DNA from: Bradyrhizobium liaoningense
Lineage (GTDB): Bacteria; Pseudomonadota; Alphaproteobacteria; Rhizobiales; Xanthobacteraceae
DNA: 64,000 bases
Direction of reading: 5' to 3'
NCBI RefSeq assembly: GCF_018130785.1
Contig: NZ_JAFCJT010000004.1
Location: 337,104 to 401,103, forward strand
This document shows positions 16,995 through 25,121 of the stretch, piece after piece. A program made the translations under genes and the position numbers. Position 1 is the stretch's first letter. The number at the start of each line of letters is the position of its first letter. The notes beneath the pieces were generated by a model that worked only from the letters and a program-made list of their open reading frames with translations, did no database searches and was not told the DNA's origin.

Positions 16995-17765
16995 TCAGGC
17001 AACCTTGGTGAAATCGGGCGGGCGGCGCTCCGCAAACGCCGTGAACGCCTCGCGGGCCTCGGCGGTGCGCAGGCGCTGTCCGAACTGCTCGCCTTCCGCA
17101 TTCATCTGCGCGACCAGCGCCTCGCCGTTGCGCATCAACTTCTTGGTGGCAGTGAGCGCGCCGGCCGGCTGGCGAGCAAGACGCTGCGCCAGCGCGAGCG
17201 CTTCGGCGTCGAGCTTGTCCAGCGCCACCACGCGGTTGGCGAGCCCCCATTCCAGCGCGGATTTGGCCGGCACGGTCTCACCCAGCGCGAACATCTCGTA
17301 GGCACGGGCGTAGCCGATGCGCGCCGGCATCAAGAGACTGGAGGCGGCTTCCGGCACCAGCGCGAGGCTGACGAAGGGCGTCGACAATTGCGCGTTGTCG
17401 GCGAGCACGACGAGGTCGCAATGCAGCAGCATCGTGGTGCCGACGCCGACGGCGCGGCCCTGCACGGCTGCGACCAGCGGCCGGGTGCAGCGCGCCAGTG
17501 ACTGGATGAAGCGCACGACGTTGCGGCTGCCCTCGGACTTGCCGGCTGCGACCGCGGCGAATTCGCCGACATCGTTGCCGGCGGTGAACATGTCGCCCTC
17601 GCCGCGGATCAGGATCACGCGGGTGGACGGATCGAACTCGGCGGATTCGATGGTGTCGGCGAGCTTGCCGTACATCGCATCCGTCAGCGCGTTCTTCTTG
17701 TCGGGGCGCGCCAAGGTGAGGGTGAGGATTCCGTTGTCGTTCTCGATCCGGACATGCTCGGTCAT
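16995..17765 (-). CDS. Enoyl-CoA hydratase/isomerase family protein
   Basis: A 256-residue crotonase-fold enzyme. The oxyanion-hole segment FTAGNDVGEF and the second one AVQGRAVGVGTTML are present, as is LALVPEAASS, which carries the catalytic-type glutamate. The divergence from classical hydratases (FVSLALVPEA) leaves hydratase, isomerase or hydrolase activity open. It lies 11 nt after a MarR regulator gene, and the pair probably forms one transcript controlled by that regulator. Confidence 0.87.
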   Translation of the reverse strand: MTEHVRIENDNGILTLTLARPDKKNALTDAMYGKLADTIESAEFDPSTRVILIRGEGDMFTAGNDVGEFAAVAAGKSEGSRNVVRFIQSLARCTRPLVAAVQGRAVGVGTTMLLHCDLVVLADNAQLSTPFVSLALVPEAASSLLMPARIGYARAYEMFALGETVPAKSALEWGLANRVVALDKLDAEALALAQRLARQPAGALTATKKLMRNGEALVAQMNAEGEQFGQRLRTAEAREAFTAFAERRPPDFTKVA

Positions 17766-17776
17766 GGGTCTCTCCT

Positions 17777-18226
17777 TTATTCGTCTGAAGGTCTTGGAAA
17801 CTTGTCCTGAATGCTGGTCAGCCAGCGCGCGACGATGTCGATCTCCGCGCTGGTAAATCCGTCCGTCAGCGCGGCGTTGATCTGCGCCGCGTCAGTCTTC
17901 GCCTGCGCGAGCACGGTGCGCCCCTTCGATGTCAGCCATACGCGCCAGGCCCGACCGTCCTCGCGATCAGGCCGCCGCTCGATCAGTTTTGCGGCGGCCG
18001 TGCGGTCGACCAAGCCGGAGATGCCGGCCGGCCCCATGTCCAGCGCCGCCCCCGCTTCGCCCATCAGGATACCGTCCTGCTTGCCGAGGATGAACAACAG
18101 CCCCGCCTGCGCCGGCGTGACCTCGTTCTGCGGCTGCGCCGCCATCCAGCGCTGCAACCGGCGTTGCGCGACGTTCAGCAGATAGATCAGCCGGTGATGC
18201 CTCGCTGCGGCGGCTTTATTTCGCAT
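17777..18226 (-). CDS. MarR-family transcription regulator
   Basis: A 149-residue MarR protein. The winged helix spans about residues 30-110 (GEAGAALDMGPAGISGLVDR as recognition region, wing around RPDREDGRAWRVWLT). The start is the ATG at 18226; the frame extends further upstream, but the promoter described at 18233-18261 lies in that extension. Regulators of this group often sense a CoA thioester or aromatic acid handled by the adjacent hydratase-like enzyme; that is inference. No ribosome binding site precedes the ATG. Confidence 0.88.
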   Translation of the reverse strand: MRNKAAAARHHRLIYLLNVAQRRLQRWMAAQPQNEVTPAQAGLLFILGKQDGILMGEAGAALDMGPAGISGLVDRTAAAKLIERRPDREDGRAWRVWLTSKGRTVLAQAKTDAAQINAALTDGFTSAEIDIVARWLTSIQDKFPRPSDE

Positions 18227-18234
18227 GCGAAATA
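18217..18234. promoter_or_regulatory. Perfect 18-bp palindrome over the marR start codon
   Basis: TATTTCGCATGCGAAATA is a perfect 18-bp palindrome centred on the ATG of the marR gene. It overlaps the predicted -10 by two bases and covers +1. MarR dimers bind palindromes of 16-20 bp, and this position would block initiation, so autoregulation is likely. Confidence 0.75.
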
Positions 18235-18261
18235 TGTAGCCTGACTCCGGCAGGTTGTCAA
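18233..18261 (-). promoter_or_regulatory. Sigma70-type promoter of the marR-hydratase unit
   Basis: On the minus strand TTGACA (18256-18261) and TACATA (18233-18238) are separated by 17 bp. Six bases then separate the -10 from the ATG at 18226, so the predicted transcript starts at or next to the start codon, i.e. is leaderless. The -35 overlaps the inverted repeat at 18248-18270. Confidence 0.7.
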
Positions 18262-18270
18262 AACCTGCCG
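18248..18270. repeat. Inverted repeat after tetR, over the marR -35
   Basis: Perfect 9-bp arms CGGCAGGTT and AACCTGCCG with a 5-bp centre. It begins 3 bp past the upstream TetR stop codon and contains the marR -35. It could be a hairpin that ends the tetR transcript (though no T-run follows) or a second operator. Confidence 0.6.
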
Positions 18271-18273
18271 TCG

Positions 18274-18933
18274 CTAACTCGCCGGGCCGCGACAGCCGTC
18301 GAGCAGGATCGCCGCGCATGCCCGCGCTCGCCGCTCGATCTCCTTGCGCGAGGGCAACGTCAGGCTTGCGTAGATCGCCGCACGCTGCGGTGCCGACACC
18401 ATCATGCCGATCATCATGCCTGCGGCTTCATCGACGTCATCGAGCGCGATGCGCTTCTTCTTGACCTGGTCGCGGAGCCAGCCCGCAAGCGCCGCCGCAG
18501 TGCGGGCAATGCCATCCCTGTAGAAATTCGCAGCGAGGTCGGGGAACGTGGCCGATTGCTGCAGCACCATACGTTGCAGAGCCACGACCTCCGGATCGAG
18601 CGCAAGATCAGCGCAGGCGACCAGCACGGCAGTCAAATTCGTTTCGATGTCGGCCTGATTGTTGGCCTGAAGATTGACATCGGAGAGCAACCGATCGAGC
18701 CGGTCCGCACACATCGCTTCGAACAGTGCCGCCTTGCCGGGAAACAACCGATAGAGAGTCTTGGTTGAGATGCCGGCTCCACGCGCCAATTCCTCGGTGC
18801 TGGTCGCGGCATAGCCCTCGACGGCGAAGGCATGTCGTGCGGCCTCGATGACGATGCGCTTCGTCTCTTCATCGCTGCGCAGCGGCGGCCGCCCGCGGGG
18901 ACGGCTCTCGTTTGAAGATTTTGCCTGAGCCAT
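18274..18933 (-). CDS. TetR-family repressor, probably of the divergent efflux genes
   Basis: A 219-residue TetR protein. The N-terminal helix-turn-helix occupies about residues 23-70 (TSTEELARGAGISTKTLYRLFPGKAALF, read across two segments). The C-terminal half is a TetR ligand/dimer domain with FPDLAANFYRDGI, seen in AcrR-like regulators. It is divergent from an EmrAB-type efflux operon with 91 bp between the start codons, so local control of that pump is likely. The operator candidate is described separately. Confidence 0.9.
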   Translation of the reverse strand: MAQAKSSNESRPRGRPPLRSDEETKRIVIEAARHAFAVEGYAATSTEELARGAGISTKTLYRLFPGKAALFEAMCADRLDRLLSDVNLQANNQADIETNLTAVLVACADLALDPEVVALQRMVLQQSATFPDLAANFYRDGIARTAAALAGWLRDQVKKKRIALDDVDEAAGMMIGMMVSAPQRAAIYASLTLPSRKEIERRARACAAILLDGCRGPAS

Positions 18934-18959
18934 GTCTTTAAATGATGACTGTCATTCCA

Positions 18960-18999
18960 TTGACAATTCCAAAGCTAGTCTCATTTTGGAAATCGTCAA
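18960..18999. promoter_or_regulatory. Near-perfect inverted repeat between tetR and the efflux genes
   Basis: TTGACAATTCCAAA (18960-18973) faces TTTGGAAATCGTCAA (18985-18999); the second arm is the reverse complement of the first apart from one substitution and one inserted base. An 11-bp palindrome ATGACTGTCAT lies just beside it at 18945-18955. Either may be the TetR operator. Confidence 0.5.
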
Positions 19000-19024
19000 G
19001 TTTCCTAATTCAGGGGAGCCGGCC

Positions 19025-20287
19025 ATGACCGTCCACACCACCCCATCTGTTGCTACCCAAACCGCCCTTCCGGCGACCGCGCTGGAGGGCGTCCTGCCCG
19101 CCGCGCCGACCAGCGTCCGCCGGCAAAAGCTCAATCTCCGCAAGCTCTTGCTGACGGGTGCGGCAATCGTCGCGCTGGCCGGCGCGAGCTGGTACGGGTA
19201 CGATTACTGGACCGTCGGCCGCTTCCTCGTCTCCACCGATGACGCCTATGTGAAGGCCGACAACACCACCATCGCGCCGAAGGTCAGCGGCTATCTCGAC
19301 GGCGTCCAGGTCGGCGATAACGAGCATGTGAAGGTGGGCCAGGTGCTGGCCCGGATCGATGACCGGGACTTCCGCGTCGCGCTCGACCAGGCCAAGGCCG
19401 ACGTCGCCGCCGCGAATGCGACGGTGACGAGCAAGCAGGCGCAGCTCGACGTCCAGCAAGCCGTGATCTCCGCCGCGAGAGCAACCATCGACGTCGATAC
19501 GGCCGCAAAGACTTTCGCGGAGCAGGAGAACAAGCGCTACACCGACCTCGCCAAGACCGGATACGGCAGCGTGCAGAACGCGCAGCAGGCGCAGGCGCGC
19601 GATGCCGGCGCCGATGCCGCGATCCAACGCGACACCGCCAATCTCGCCTCGGCTCTCAAGCAGGTCGAACTCCTGAAGGCCGAGATCACGCAGGCCAGCG
19701 CCGCGGCGGCCCGTGCGACCGCACTCCAGCATCAGGCCGAGCTCAATCTCAGCTACACCACCATCGTCTCGCCGATCGACGGCGTCGTCGGCAACCGTAC
19801 GCTCCGCGTCGGCCAGTATGTGCAGGCTGGAACGCAGCTGATGTCGATCGTGCCGGCCGAAGGCGCCTATGTGGTCGCCAATTTCAAGGAGACGCAGCTC
19901 ACCCACGTGCGCGCGGGACAACAGGTCGAGATCGAGGTCGACACCTTCCCGGGCCAGGTCGTGCACGGCCATGTCGATTCGATCGCACCCGCCAGCGGCC
20001 AGGAATTCGCACTGCTGCCGCCGGACAACGCCACCGGCAATTTCACCAAGGTCGTGCAGCGCATCCCGGTGAAGATCGCGCTGGATGCCGAGACGCACGC
20101 AGCGATCGAGCTGCGGCCCGGCATGTCCGTGATTCCAACGATCGCAACCCGTTCAGCGCCGACCGCGCAAGCGGCAACGACGCCCTCAACGAAGTCCAAA
20201 GCGAAGCTTGTTTCCGGAGGGTCGTGCCATGTCAAACAGCCTCTCAATCTCGACGCCAGCACCCGCAATTCCGACCGCGACGCCTGA
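19025..20287 (+). CDS. EmrA/HlyD-type membrane fusion protein
   Basis: A 420-residue periplasmic adaptor. A single N-terminal membrane helix (LLLTGAAIVALAGASWYGYD) is followed by a split biotinyl-lipoyl domain (DDAYVKADNTTIAPKVSGYL and SPIDGVVGNRTLRVGQYV), an alpha-helical hairpin (about residues 115-215) and a beta-barrel domain. The ATG at 19025 follows CAGGGGAG. It should link the inner-membrane pump encoded next to an outer-membrane channel; no TolC-type gene is in this window. Confidence 0.92.
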   Translation: MTVHTTPSVATQTALPATALEGVLPAAPTSVRRQKLNLRKLLLTGAAIVALAGASWYGYDYWTVGRFLVSTDDAYVKADNTTIAPKVSGYLDGVQVGDNEHVKVGQVLARIDDRDFRVALDQAKADVAAANATVTSKQAQLDVQQAVISAARATIDVDTAAKTFAEQENKRYTDLAKTGYGSVQNAQQAQARDAGADAAIQRDTANLASALKQVELLKAEITQASAAAARATALQHQAELNLSYTTIVSPIDGVVGNRTLRVGQYVQAGTQLMSIVPAEGAYVVANFKETQLTHVRAGQQVEIEVDTFPGQVVHGHVDSIAPASGQEFALLPPDNATGNFTKVVQRIPVKIALDAETHAAIELRPGMSVIPTIATRSAPTAQAATTPSTKSKAKLVSGGSCHVKQPLNLDASTRNSDRDA

Positions 20288-21854
20288 CCGCGTCGCCGCC
20301 GATCCGAACCGCGCAAGCGCCACGGTCTGGATCGCCGTCTTCGCGGCGATGATCGGCGCCTTCATGGCGATCCTGAACATCCAGATCACCAACGCCTCGC
20401 TGCTCAACATCGAGGGCGGCATCGGTACCGGCGCCGACAACGGCTCCTGGATCTCGACGTCCTATCTGATCGGCGAGATCATCGTGATTCCGCTGACCGA
20501 CTATTTGTCGCGGGTGTTCTCGTTCCGCAGGATCATGCTGAGCTTCGCGACGCTGTTCGCCGCGTTCTCGGTCGCCTGTGCCTTCACCCACGATCTGCCC
20601 TCGATGATCGCGATGCGCGGCTTCCAGGGCTTCTTCGGCGGCGTGCTGATCCCGATGGCCTTCACGCTGGTCTTCACCAAGCTGCCGAAGGGCCAGCAGC
20701 CAATCGGCCTTGCCATGTTCTCGCTCGCCGTGACCTTCGCGCCCGCGATCGGCCCGACCATCGGCGGCTATCTGACCGAGAATTACGGCTGGCAGACCAT
20801 CTTCTTCGTCAACGTGCTGCCAACCGCCGTCATGGTGACGATCCTGTTCTTCACCCTGGAGCGGCAGCCGATGAATCTCGGGCTGTTGCGCGAGGGCGAC
20901 TGGTTCGGCATCGCGACCATGGCGGTCGGCCTTGCCTCGCTCCAGGCCGTGCTTGAGGAGGGCAACAAGGACGACTGGTTCGGCTCGCCCTTCATCGTGC
21001 GGCTCGCGATCATCGCCGCCGTTAGCCTGTCGCTGTTCATCTACAACGAACTCGTGGTCGAGAAGCCGCTGCTCCGCCTGCGCCTCTTGATGCAGTGGAA
21101 TTTCGGCGTCGGCACGATTGCCGCGGTTTTCCTCGGCTTCGCGCTGTTCGGCTCGGTCTATCTGCTGCCGGCCTATCTCGGCCAGGTGCAGGGCTACAAT
21201 GCCGAGCAGATCGGCAACGTGCTGGCCTGGACCGGCCTGCCGCAACTCCTTTTGATTCCGCTGGTGCCGAAGCTGATGCAGCGCTTCGACGCCCGCTATA
21301 TCGCAACCGTCGGCCTGCTGCTGTTCGCCGCGAGCTCCTTCCTGAATATCGAGATGTCGCTCGACTATTCCGGCGACCAGTTCTTCATTCCCAACGTCGT
21401 GCGCGCGGTAGGCCAGGCCTTGACGCTGGCGCCGCTGTCAGCACTCAGCCTCGGCAGCGTCGCACCGCAGGATGCGCCTGCGGCGTCCGGCATCTCCAAC
21501 ATGATGCGCAATCTCGGCGGTGCCATCGGCACCGCCGTGCTTGCCACCATCGTCACCAAGCGCGAGCAGTTCCACTCCAACATCATCGGCCATTCCGTCA
21601 CGCTCGGTCGCGAGGAGGTCCGCGCCCGCATCGCGCAGATGACGAACTACTTCATCGCGCACGGCGTTCCCGACCCCAACGCCGCGCGCGAGCAGGCCAT
21701 CATCGCGCTCGGCAAGACGGTGAAGCGCCAGGCGCTGGTGATGGGCTATTCCGACACCTTTGCGGTGATCGGCGTGGTGCTGGTGCTCGCCGCGATCGCG
21801 GTGCTGCTGACGCGAAGGGTGAAGGCGGCGGGTGGCGGAGGTGGTGCGCACTAG
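20229..21854 (+). CDS. EmrB/QacA-type (DHA2) drug efflux MFS pump
   Basis: A 541-residue, 14-helix major facilitator of the DHA2 family. It carries MAILNIQITNASLLNIEGGI (motif D1-like) in helix 1, a motif-A-like loop (DYLSRVFSFRRIM), and motif C (AVTFAPAIGPTIGGYLTENY) in helix 5. The ATG at 20229 has CGGAGG upstream and overlaps the adaptor gene by 59 nt in a different frame. With the upstream adaptor it forms an EmrAB-type pump; substrates are not evident. Confidence 0.93.
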   Translation: MSNSLSISTPAPAIPTATPDRVAADPNRASATVWIAVFAAMIGAFMAILNIQITNASLLNIEGGIGTGADNGSWISTSYLIGEIIVIPLTDYLSRVFSFRRIMLSFATLFAAFSVACAFTHDLPSMIAMRGFQGFFGGVLIPMAFTLVFTKLPKGQQPIGLAMFSLAVTFAPAIGPTIGGYLTENYGWQTIFFVNVLPTAVMVTILFFTLERQPMNLGLLREGDWFGIATMAVGLASLQAVLEEGNKDDWFGSPFIVRLAIIAAVSLSLFIYNELVVEKPLLRLRLLMQWNFGVGTIAAVFLGFALFGSVYLLPAYLGQVQGYNAEQIGNVLAWTGLPQLLLIPLVPKLMQRFDARYIATVGLLLFAASSFLNIEMSLDYSGDQFFIPNVVRAVGQALTLAPLSALSLGSVAPQDAPAASGISNMMRNLGGAIGTAVLATIVTKREQFHSNIIGHSVTLGREEVRARIAQMTNYFIAHGVPDPNAAREQAIIALGKTVKRQALVMGYSDTFAVIGVVLVLAAIAVLLTRRVKAAGGGGGAH

Positions 21855-21865
21855 GAGGTCTACTC

Positions 21866-21891
21866 CCTCTCCCCGTCCTTGCGGGGAGAGG
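21866..21891. terminator. Hairpin between convergent efflux and esterase genes
   Basis: A perfect 10-bp stem CCTCTCCCCG / CGGGGAGAGG with the loop TCCTTG sits 12 bp after the efflux stop and 13 bp after the stop of the convergent esterase. It lacks a T-run, and its sequence belongs to the same CTCCCC/GGGGAG repeat type seen at 4838, so it may be a repeat element acting as a terminator. Confidence 0.55.
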
Positions 21892-21903
21892 TGAAGAGCC
21901 GCC

Positions 21904-23565
21904 TCACGGCGCGCAGGTGAAGCTCGCCGCCTCCGTGATCGGGCCGCTCTTGTAGTGCGGCCAGGCCGGCCAGCGGCACAGTGGCAGCGCGCGGACGACG
22001 GGGAACCCGGGCGCTTCGACCTTCTGCTCGGTCACTTCGAGGTCGCCCGGCGCTTTGCCTTTCTCAACCCAATCGACCAGCGCACTGAGCATGTCGACAT
22101 TGGCCGGCGCGCCGGAGCCGACATGATCGACACCCGGCGCGGTGTAGAGCCGCGCGAACTCCGCCGTCTCGGCCTTGCCGAGCTTGCGCTCGACGCTTTC
22201 GAAATAGCGGATGCCGGCATAGGGGCTCTGCGCATAATCGGCCATGTGCTCGAGCATGATCAGCCGGCCGCCACGTCCGCGAAAACGGCCGAGATCGGGA
22301 TCGGTCGAATCCATCAGCTTCGAGACTTCGAGCAGCCGCGCCTTGTGCTCCTCCACCTTGTAGGTGGTGACGTCGAGCTTGGGATCGCGCGCGAACACAT
22401 ATTGAATGCCACCAGCGCCATAGATCCAGGCGATGCCGTTGTTGGGCGCGGGCGGCTGCGCCGGCGGCGCGGTGCCGAGCCACCACGCGGACCACCCACC
22501 GGTCGGCCCGATCGCCGGCGTGTCCTCACCCGACACGCCCCAGCCCGGATAATCGTCGAGCCCGTTGGCGAGCACGAACGGGAATTTGTAGGTGGCGTGC
22601 AGCGTATTCACGGCCTTGATCTGCGCGTCGGTGAGACACTGATCGCCCGTCTTGCCGGCCGCGCAGCGCAGCGTCTCGACCTTGAACGTCGCCTTGCAGG
22701 CCACGGGATCCTGCACCAGCGCGTCGTCGGAGCCGTCAGCCTTATCGCAAGCCGCCCGCACGGCGTCGCCGACGAGCTTGACCTGCGCCGGATTGATCCA
22801 GCCCTCGCCCATGGTCGCGAGCCCCGAGCGCGTGCCGGCATGCTGCAAACCGACCCAGTTGATCACGGGCACGCGCGCGAAAATGCCGTCGAAATCGTCG
22901 GGGTAGCGCTGCGCCATGGTGAGACCTTCGCGGCCGCCTTCGGACGAGCCCATGAAGTACATCTTTTCCGGCTTCTTGCCGTAGGCGCCCTCCATCAGCG
23001 CAACGGCGGCGTCGCGGACCTTCTTGTAGGCGCGATGGGCGAAGTTCTCGAAGGCTTCGTCATTCAGCGCGAAGAGCTGCGGCGGCTCGCCTGGCTTGGA
23101 CTCATGGCCGGAATCGGTGCCGTAGGTGACGAAGCCGCGCGCGAGCGGCGATGGCTTGTCGAAGGGATAGGCCGGCGGCAGCGAAAGGCCAGTGATCAGC
23201 ACGCCGTTAAAGCCGCCGCCACCATATTGCACCGAGCGCCCGTTCCATTCGACCGGAAGGTTGACCTGGAATTTGATCGGCGGCGCCTTGGGGTCGACAG
23301 GGTCTATATGGCCGAGCACCTTGCAGAAAGCGGGATTGGCGGGCGTGACGCGCCCCGACGGCGTCGGCCCGCGCTCGGCAACGGCGAGAGGTGACGGTGC
23401 GAGCAACGTCGCGGAATCGATCTTCACGGCGTCGGTGCCGCCGACGAGACCTTTGCAGACGGTGTCCGCATCCTCTGCCAGCGTCGCAGCGAACCCGTCG
23501 CCAGCGCTCACGGCTGCCATCGCACCCGCGAGCCATGCACAGAGCTTCGCTCTCTTTCGCGTCAT
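21904..23565 (-). CDS. Tannase/feruloyl-esterase family secreted hydrolase
   Basis: A 553-residue alpha/beta hydrolase of the tannase/feruloyl esterase family. The start at 23565 gives a signal peptide (MTRKRAKLCAWLAGAMAAVS, cleavage near GFA-A). The nucleophile motif is GSSEGG, and the late GVDHVGSG carries the catalytic-type histidine. An even number of cysteines is spread along the chain, consistent with a disulfide-bonded exported enzyme. Likely substrates are gallate, ferulate or similar plant phenolic esters. The frame is open much further upstream, but that part is antisense-like and overlaps the permease gene. Confidence 0.9.
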   Translation of the reverse strand: MTRKRAKLCAWLAGAMAAVSAGDGFAATLAEDADTVCKGLVGGTDAVKIDSATLLAPSPLAVAERGPTPSGRVTPANPAFCKVLGHIDPVDPKAPPIKFQVNLPVEWNGRSVQYGGGGFNGVLITGLSLPPAYPFDKPSPLARGFVTYGTDSGHESKPGEPPQLFALNDEAFENFAHRAYKKVRDAAVALMEGAYGKKPEKMYFMGSSEGGREGLTMAQRYPDDFDGIFARVPVINWVGLQHAGTRSGLATMGEGWINPAQVKLVGDAVRAACDKADGSDDALVQDPVACKATFKVETLRCAAGKTGDQCLTDAQIKAVNTLHATYKFPFVLANGLDDYPGWGVSGEDTPAIGPTGGWSAWWLGTAPPAQPPAPNNGIAWIYGAGGIQYVFARDPKLDVTTYKVEEHKARLLEVSKLMDSTDPDLGRFRGRGGRLIMLEHMADYAQSPYAGIRYFESVERKLGKAETAEFARLYTAPGVDHVGSGAPANVDMLSALVDWVEKGKAPGDLEVTEQKVEAPGFPVVRALPLCRWPAWPHYKSGPITEAASFTCAP

Positions 23566-23663
23566 CGTTTCCACCCGGCGTTCGCTGTTTTGTTGGATTG
23601 GTCCGTTGGCCGCATTGAATGCAACCTTCGCCGTTCCGTCAATCGCTTGCGCCGGAATTCGGC

Positions 23664-25118
23664 TCAGAACGACCCAAGCGCGCTGCCCAGAGCGATCACG
23701 GCCACCAGCGCCAGGAGCGAGGTCGCGATGCCCACCATGACGATGTCGAAATAGCTGTCGCGATGCGTCAGACCGCAGATCGCGAGCAGGCTTACCACCG
23801 CACCATTGTGCGGCAGGATGTCCAGCGTTCCCGAACCGATCACCGCCACGCGATGCATCAACGCAAGGTCGATGCCGGTGCGCGCGGCGAGCTCGACATA
23901 GGTCTGGCCGAGGGCATCGAGGGCGATGGTCAGGCCGCCTGACGCCGACCCGGTCAGCGCGGCCAGGATGTTGGTCGCGACTGCAAGCGAGACCAGTGGT
24001 CCGCCTTCGATCGCCAGCACCCAGTCGCGCACGATCGCGAACGCCGGCAGCGAGGCCACGACCGCGCCGAACCCGACGAGGCTGGCGACGCTGAATGCAG
24101 GCAGAACCGAAGCATTGGCCCCGGCGTCCATGGTACGGCGAAGCGCCGGCAGGCGCGCCCGGTTCAGCGCGATGGTCGTGACGATGGCCGCAGTCAGCGC
24201 GACCGCGACCGACCACACGCCCGCGACGGCCGCGAGCGTCGTGTCACCGAAGCGCTGCTCGGCGAGATAGCCGACATCGAGCCGCGGCAGCACCACGAGC
24301 GACATCACCAGATTCACGGTGACGACGACGACCAGCGGCGCGATTGCGCTCAACACAGGCGACGGCCGGTCGCTGCGATGACCGTGCTGTAGTTCCGCCG
24401 GATCAAACTCGCGCGCGGTCGTTGCACGCTCGCGCACAAGCTCGTCCGCGGCCGCGTGCTCGATCGCGCCCTCGATATCGTCGCCATAGCCTTCTCCGGC
24501 GCGGCGCGCCGCAGCTTCGGCACGGTGCAGCCACCACAATCCTGTCACGAGCATGATGAGGGAGGCGATGATGCCGAGACCCGGCGCGGCAAACGGCGTC
24601 GTGCCGAAGAACGGCATCGGGATCGCATTCTGGATCGATGGCGTGCCCGGCAACGCCGACATGGTGAAGGTCGACGTTCCCAGCACGATCGCAGCCGGGA
24701 TCAGGCGACGCGGGATCGCAGCCGCGCGAAACAGCGAACGGGCCATGGGAACGATGACGAAGAACGCAACGAACAGGCTGACGCCGCCATAGGTCACCGC
24801 GGCGCCGGCGAGCACCACCGCCAGGATCACGCGACGCTCGCCAAGGCGCTCCGCCATGAAGGCGGCAACCGACGTGACCGCGCCGCTATCGTCCATCAGC
24901 TTGCCGAAGACCGCGCCAAGCAGGAAGATCGGAAAGAACTGCGCCAGAAATCCCGCCGCATTCACCATGAACACCTGGGTGAGGTTCGCAAGCAACGGCT
25001 CGCCGCCGAACAACGCGGCAACGAGCGCGGCGAACGGCGCCAGCAGGAGCACGCTCCAGCCGCGAAAGGCGAACAGGACGAGCAGGCCGAGCCCGACGAG
25101 GAGGCCGAGAAGACCCAT
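23664..25118 (-). CDS. GntP/CitM-type organic-acid permease
   Basis: A 484-residue polytopic membrane protein with about 11-12 hydrophobic segments. The ALPGTPSIQNAIPMPFFGTT segment and the N-terminal FPIFLLGAVFGKLMDDSGA are typical of GntP-family gluconate/D-serine/hydroxyacid:H+ symporters. It starts 3 nt after the patatin stop, so the two are co-transcribed. The substrate cannot be decided; the esterase downstream would release phenolic or hydroxy acids, which hints at uptake of such a product. Confidence 0.85.
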   Translation of the reverse strand: MGLLGLLVGLGLLVLFAFRGWSVLLLAPFAALVAALFGGEPLLANLTQVFMVNAAGFLAQFFPIFLLGAVFGKLMDDSGAVTSVAAFMAERLGERRVILAVVLAGAAVTYGGVSLFVAFFVIVPMARSLFRAAAIPRRLIPAAIVLGTSTFTMSALPGTPSIQNAIPMPFFGTTPFAAPGLGIIASLIMLVTGLWWLHRAEAAARRAGEGYGDDIEGAIEHAAADELVRERATTAREFDPAELQHGHRSDRPSPVLSAIAPLVVVVTVNLVMSLVVLPRLDVGYLAEQRFGDTTLAAVAGVWSVAVALTAAIVTTIALNRARLPALRRTMDAGANASVLPAFSVASLVGFGAVVASLPAFAIVRDWVLAIEGGPLVSLAVATNILAALTGSASGGLTIALDALGQTYVELAARTGIDLALMHRVAVIGSGTLDILPHNGAVVSLLAICGLTHRDSYFDIVMVGIATSLLALVAVIALGSALGSF

Positions 25119-25121
25119 GTC

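Noticed and set aside
23566..24216. A 217-codon N-terminal extension of the tannase-family gene
   Set aside because: The extension overlaps the GntP-type gene in another frame and would bury the clear signal peptide that starts at 23565.
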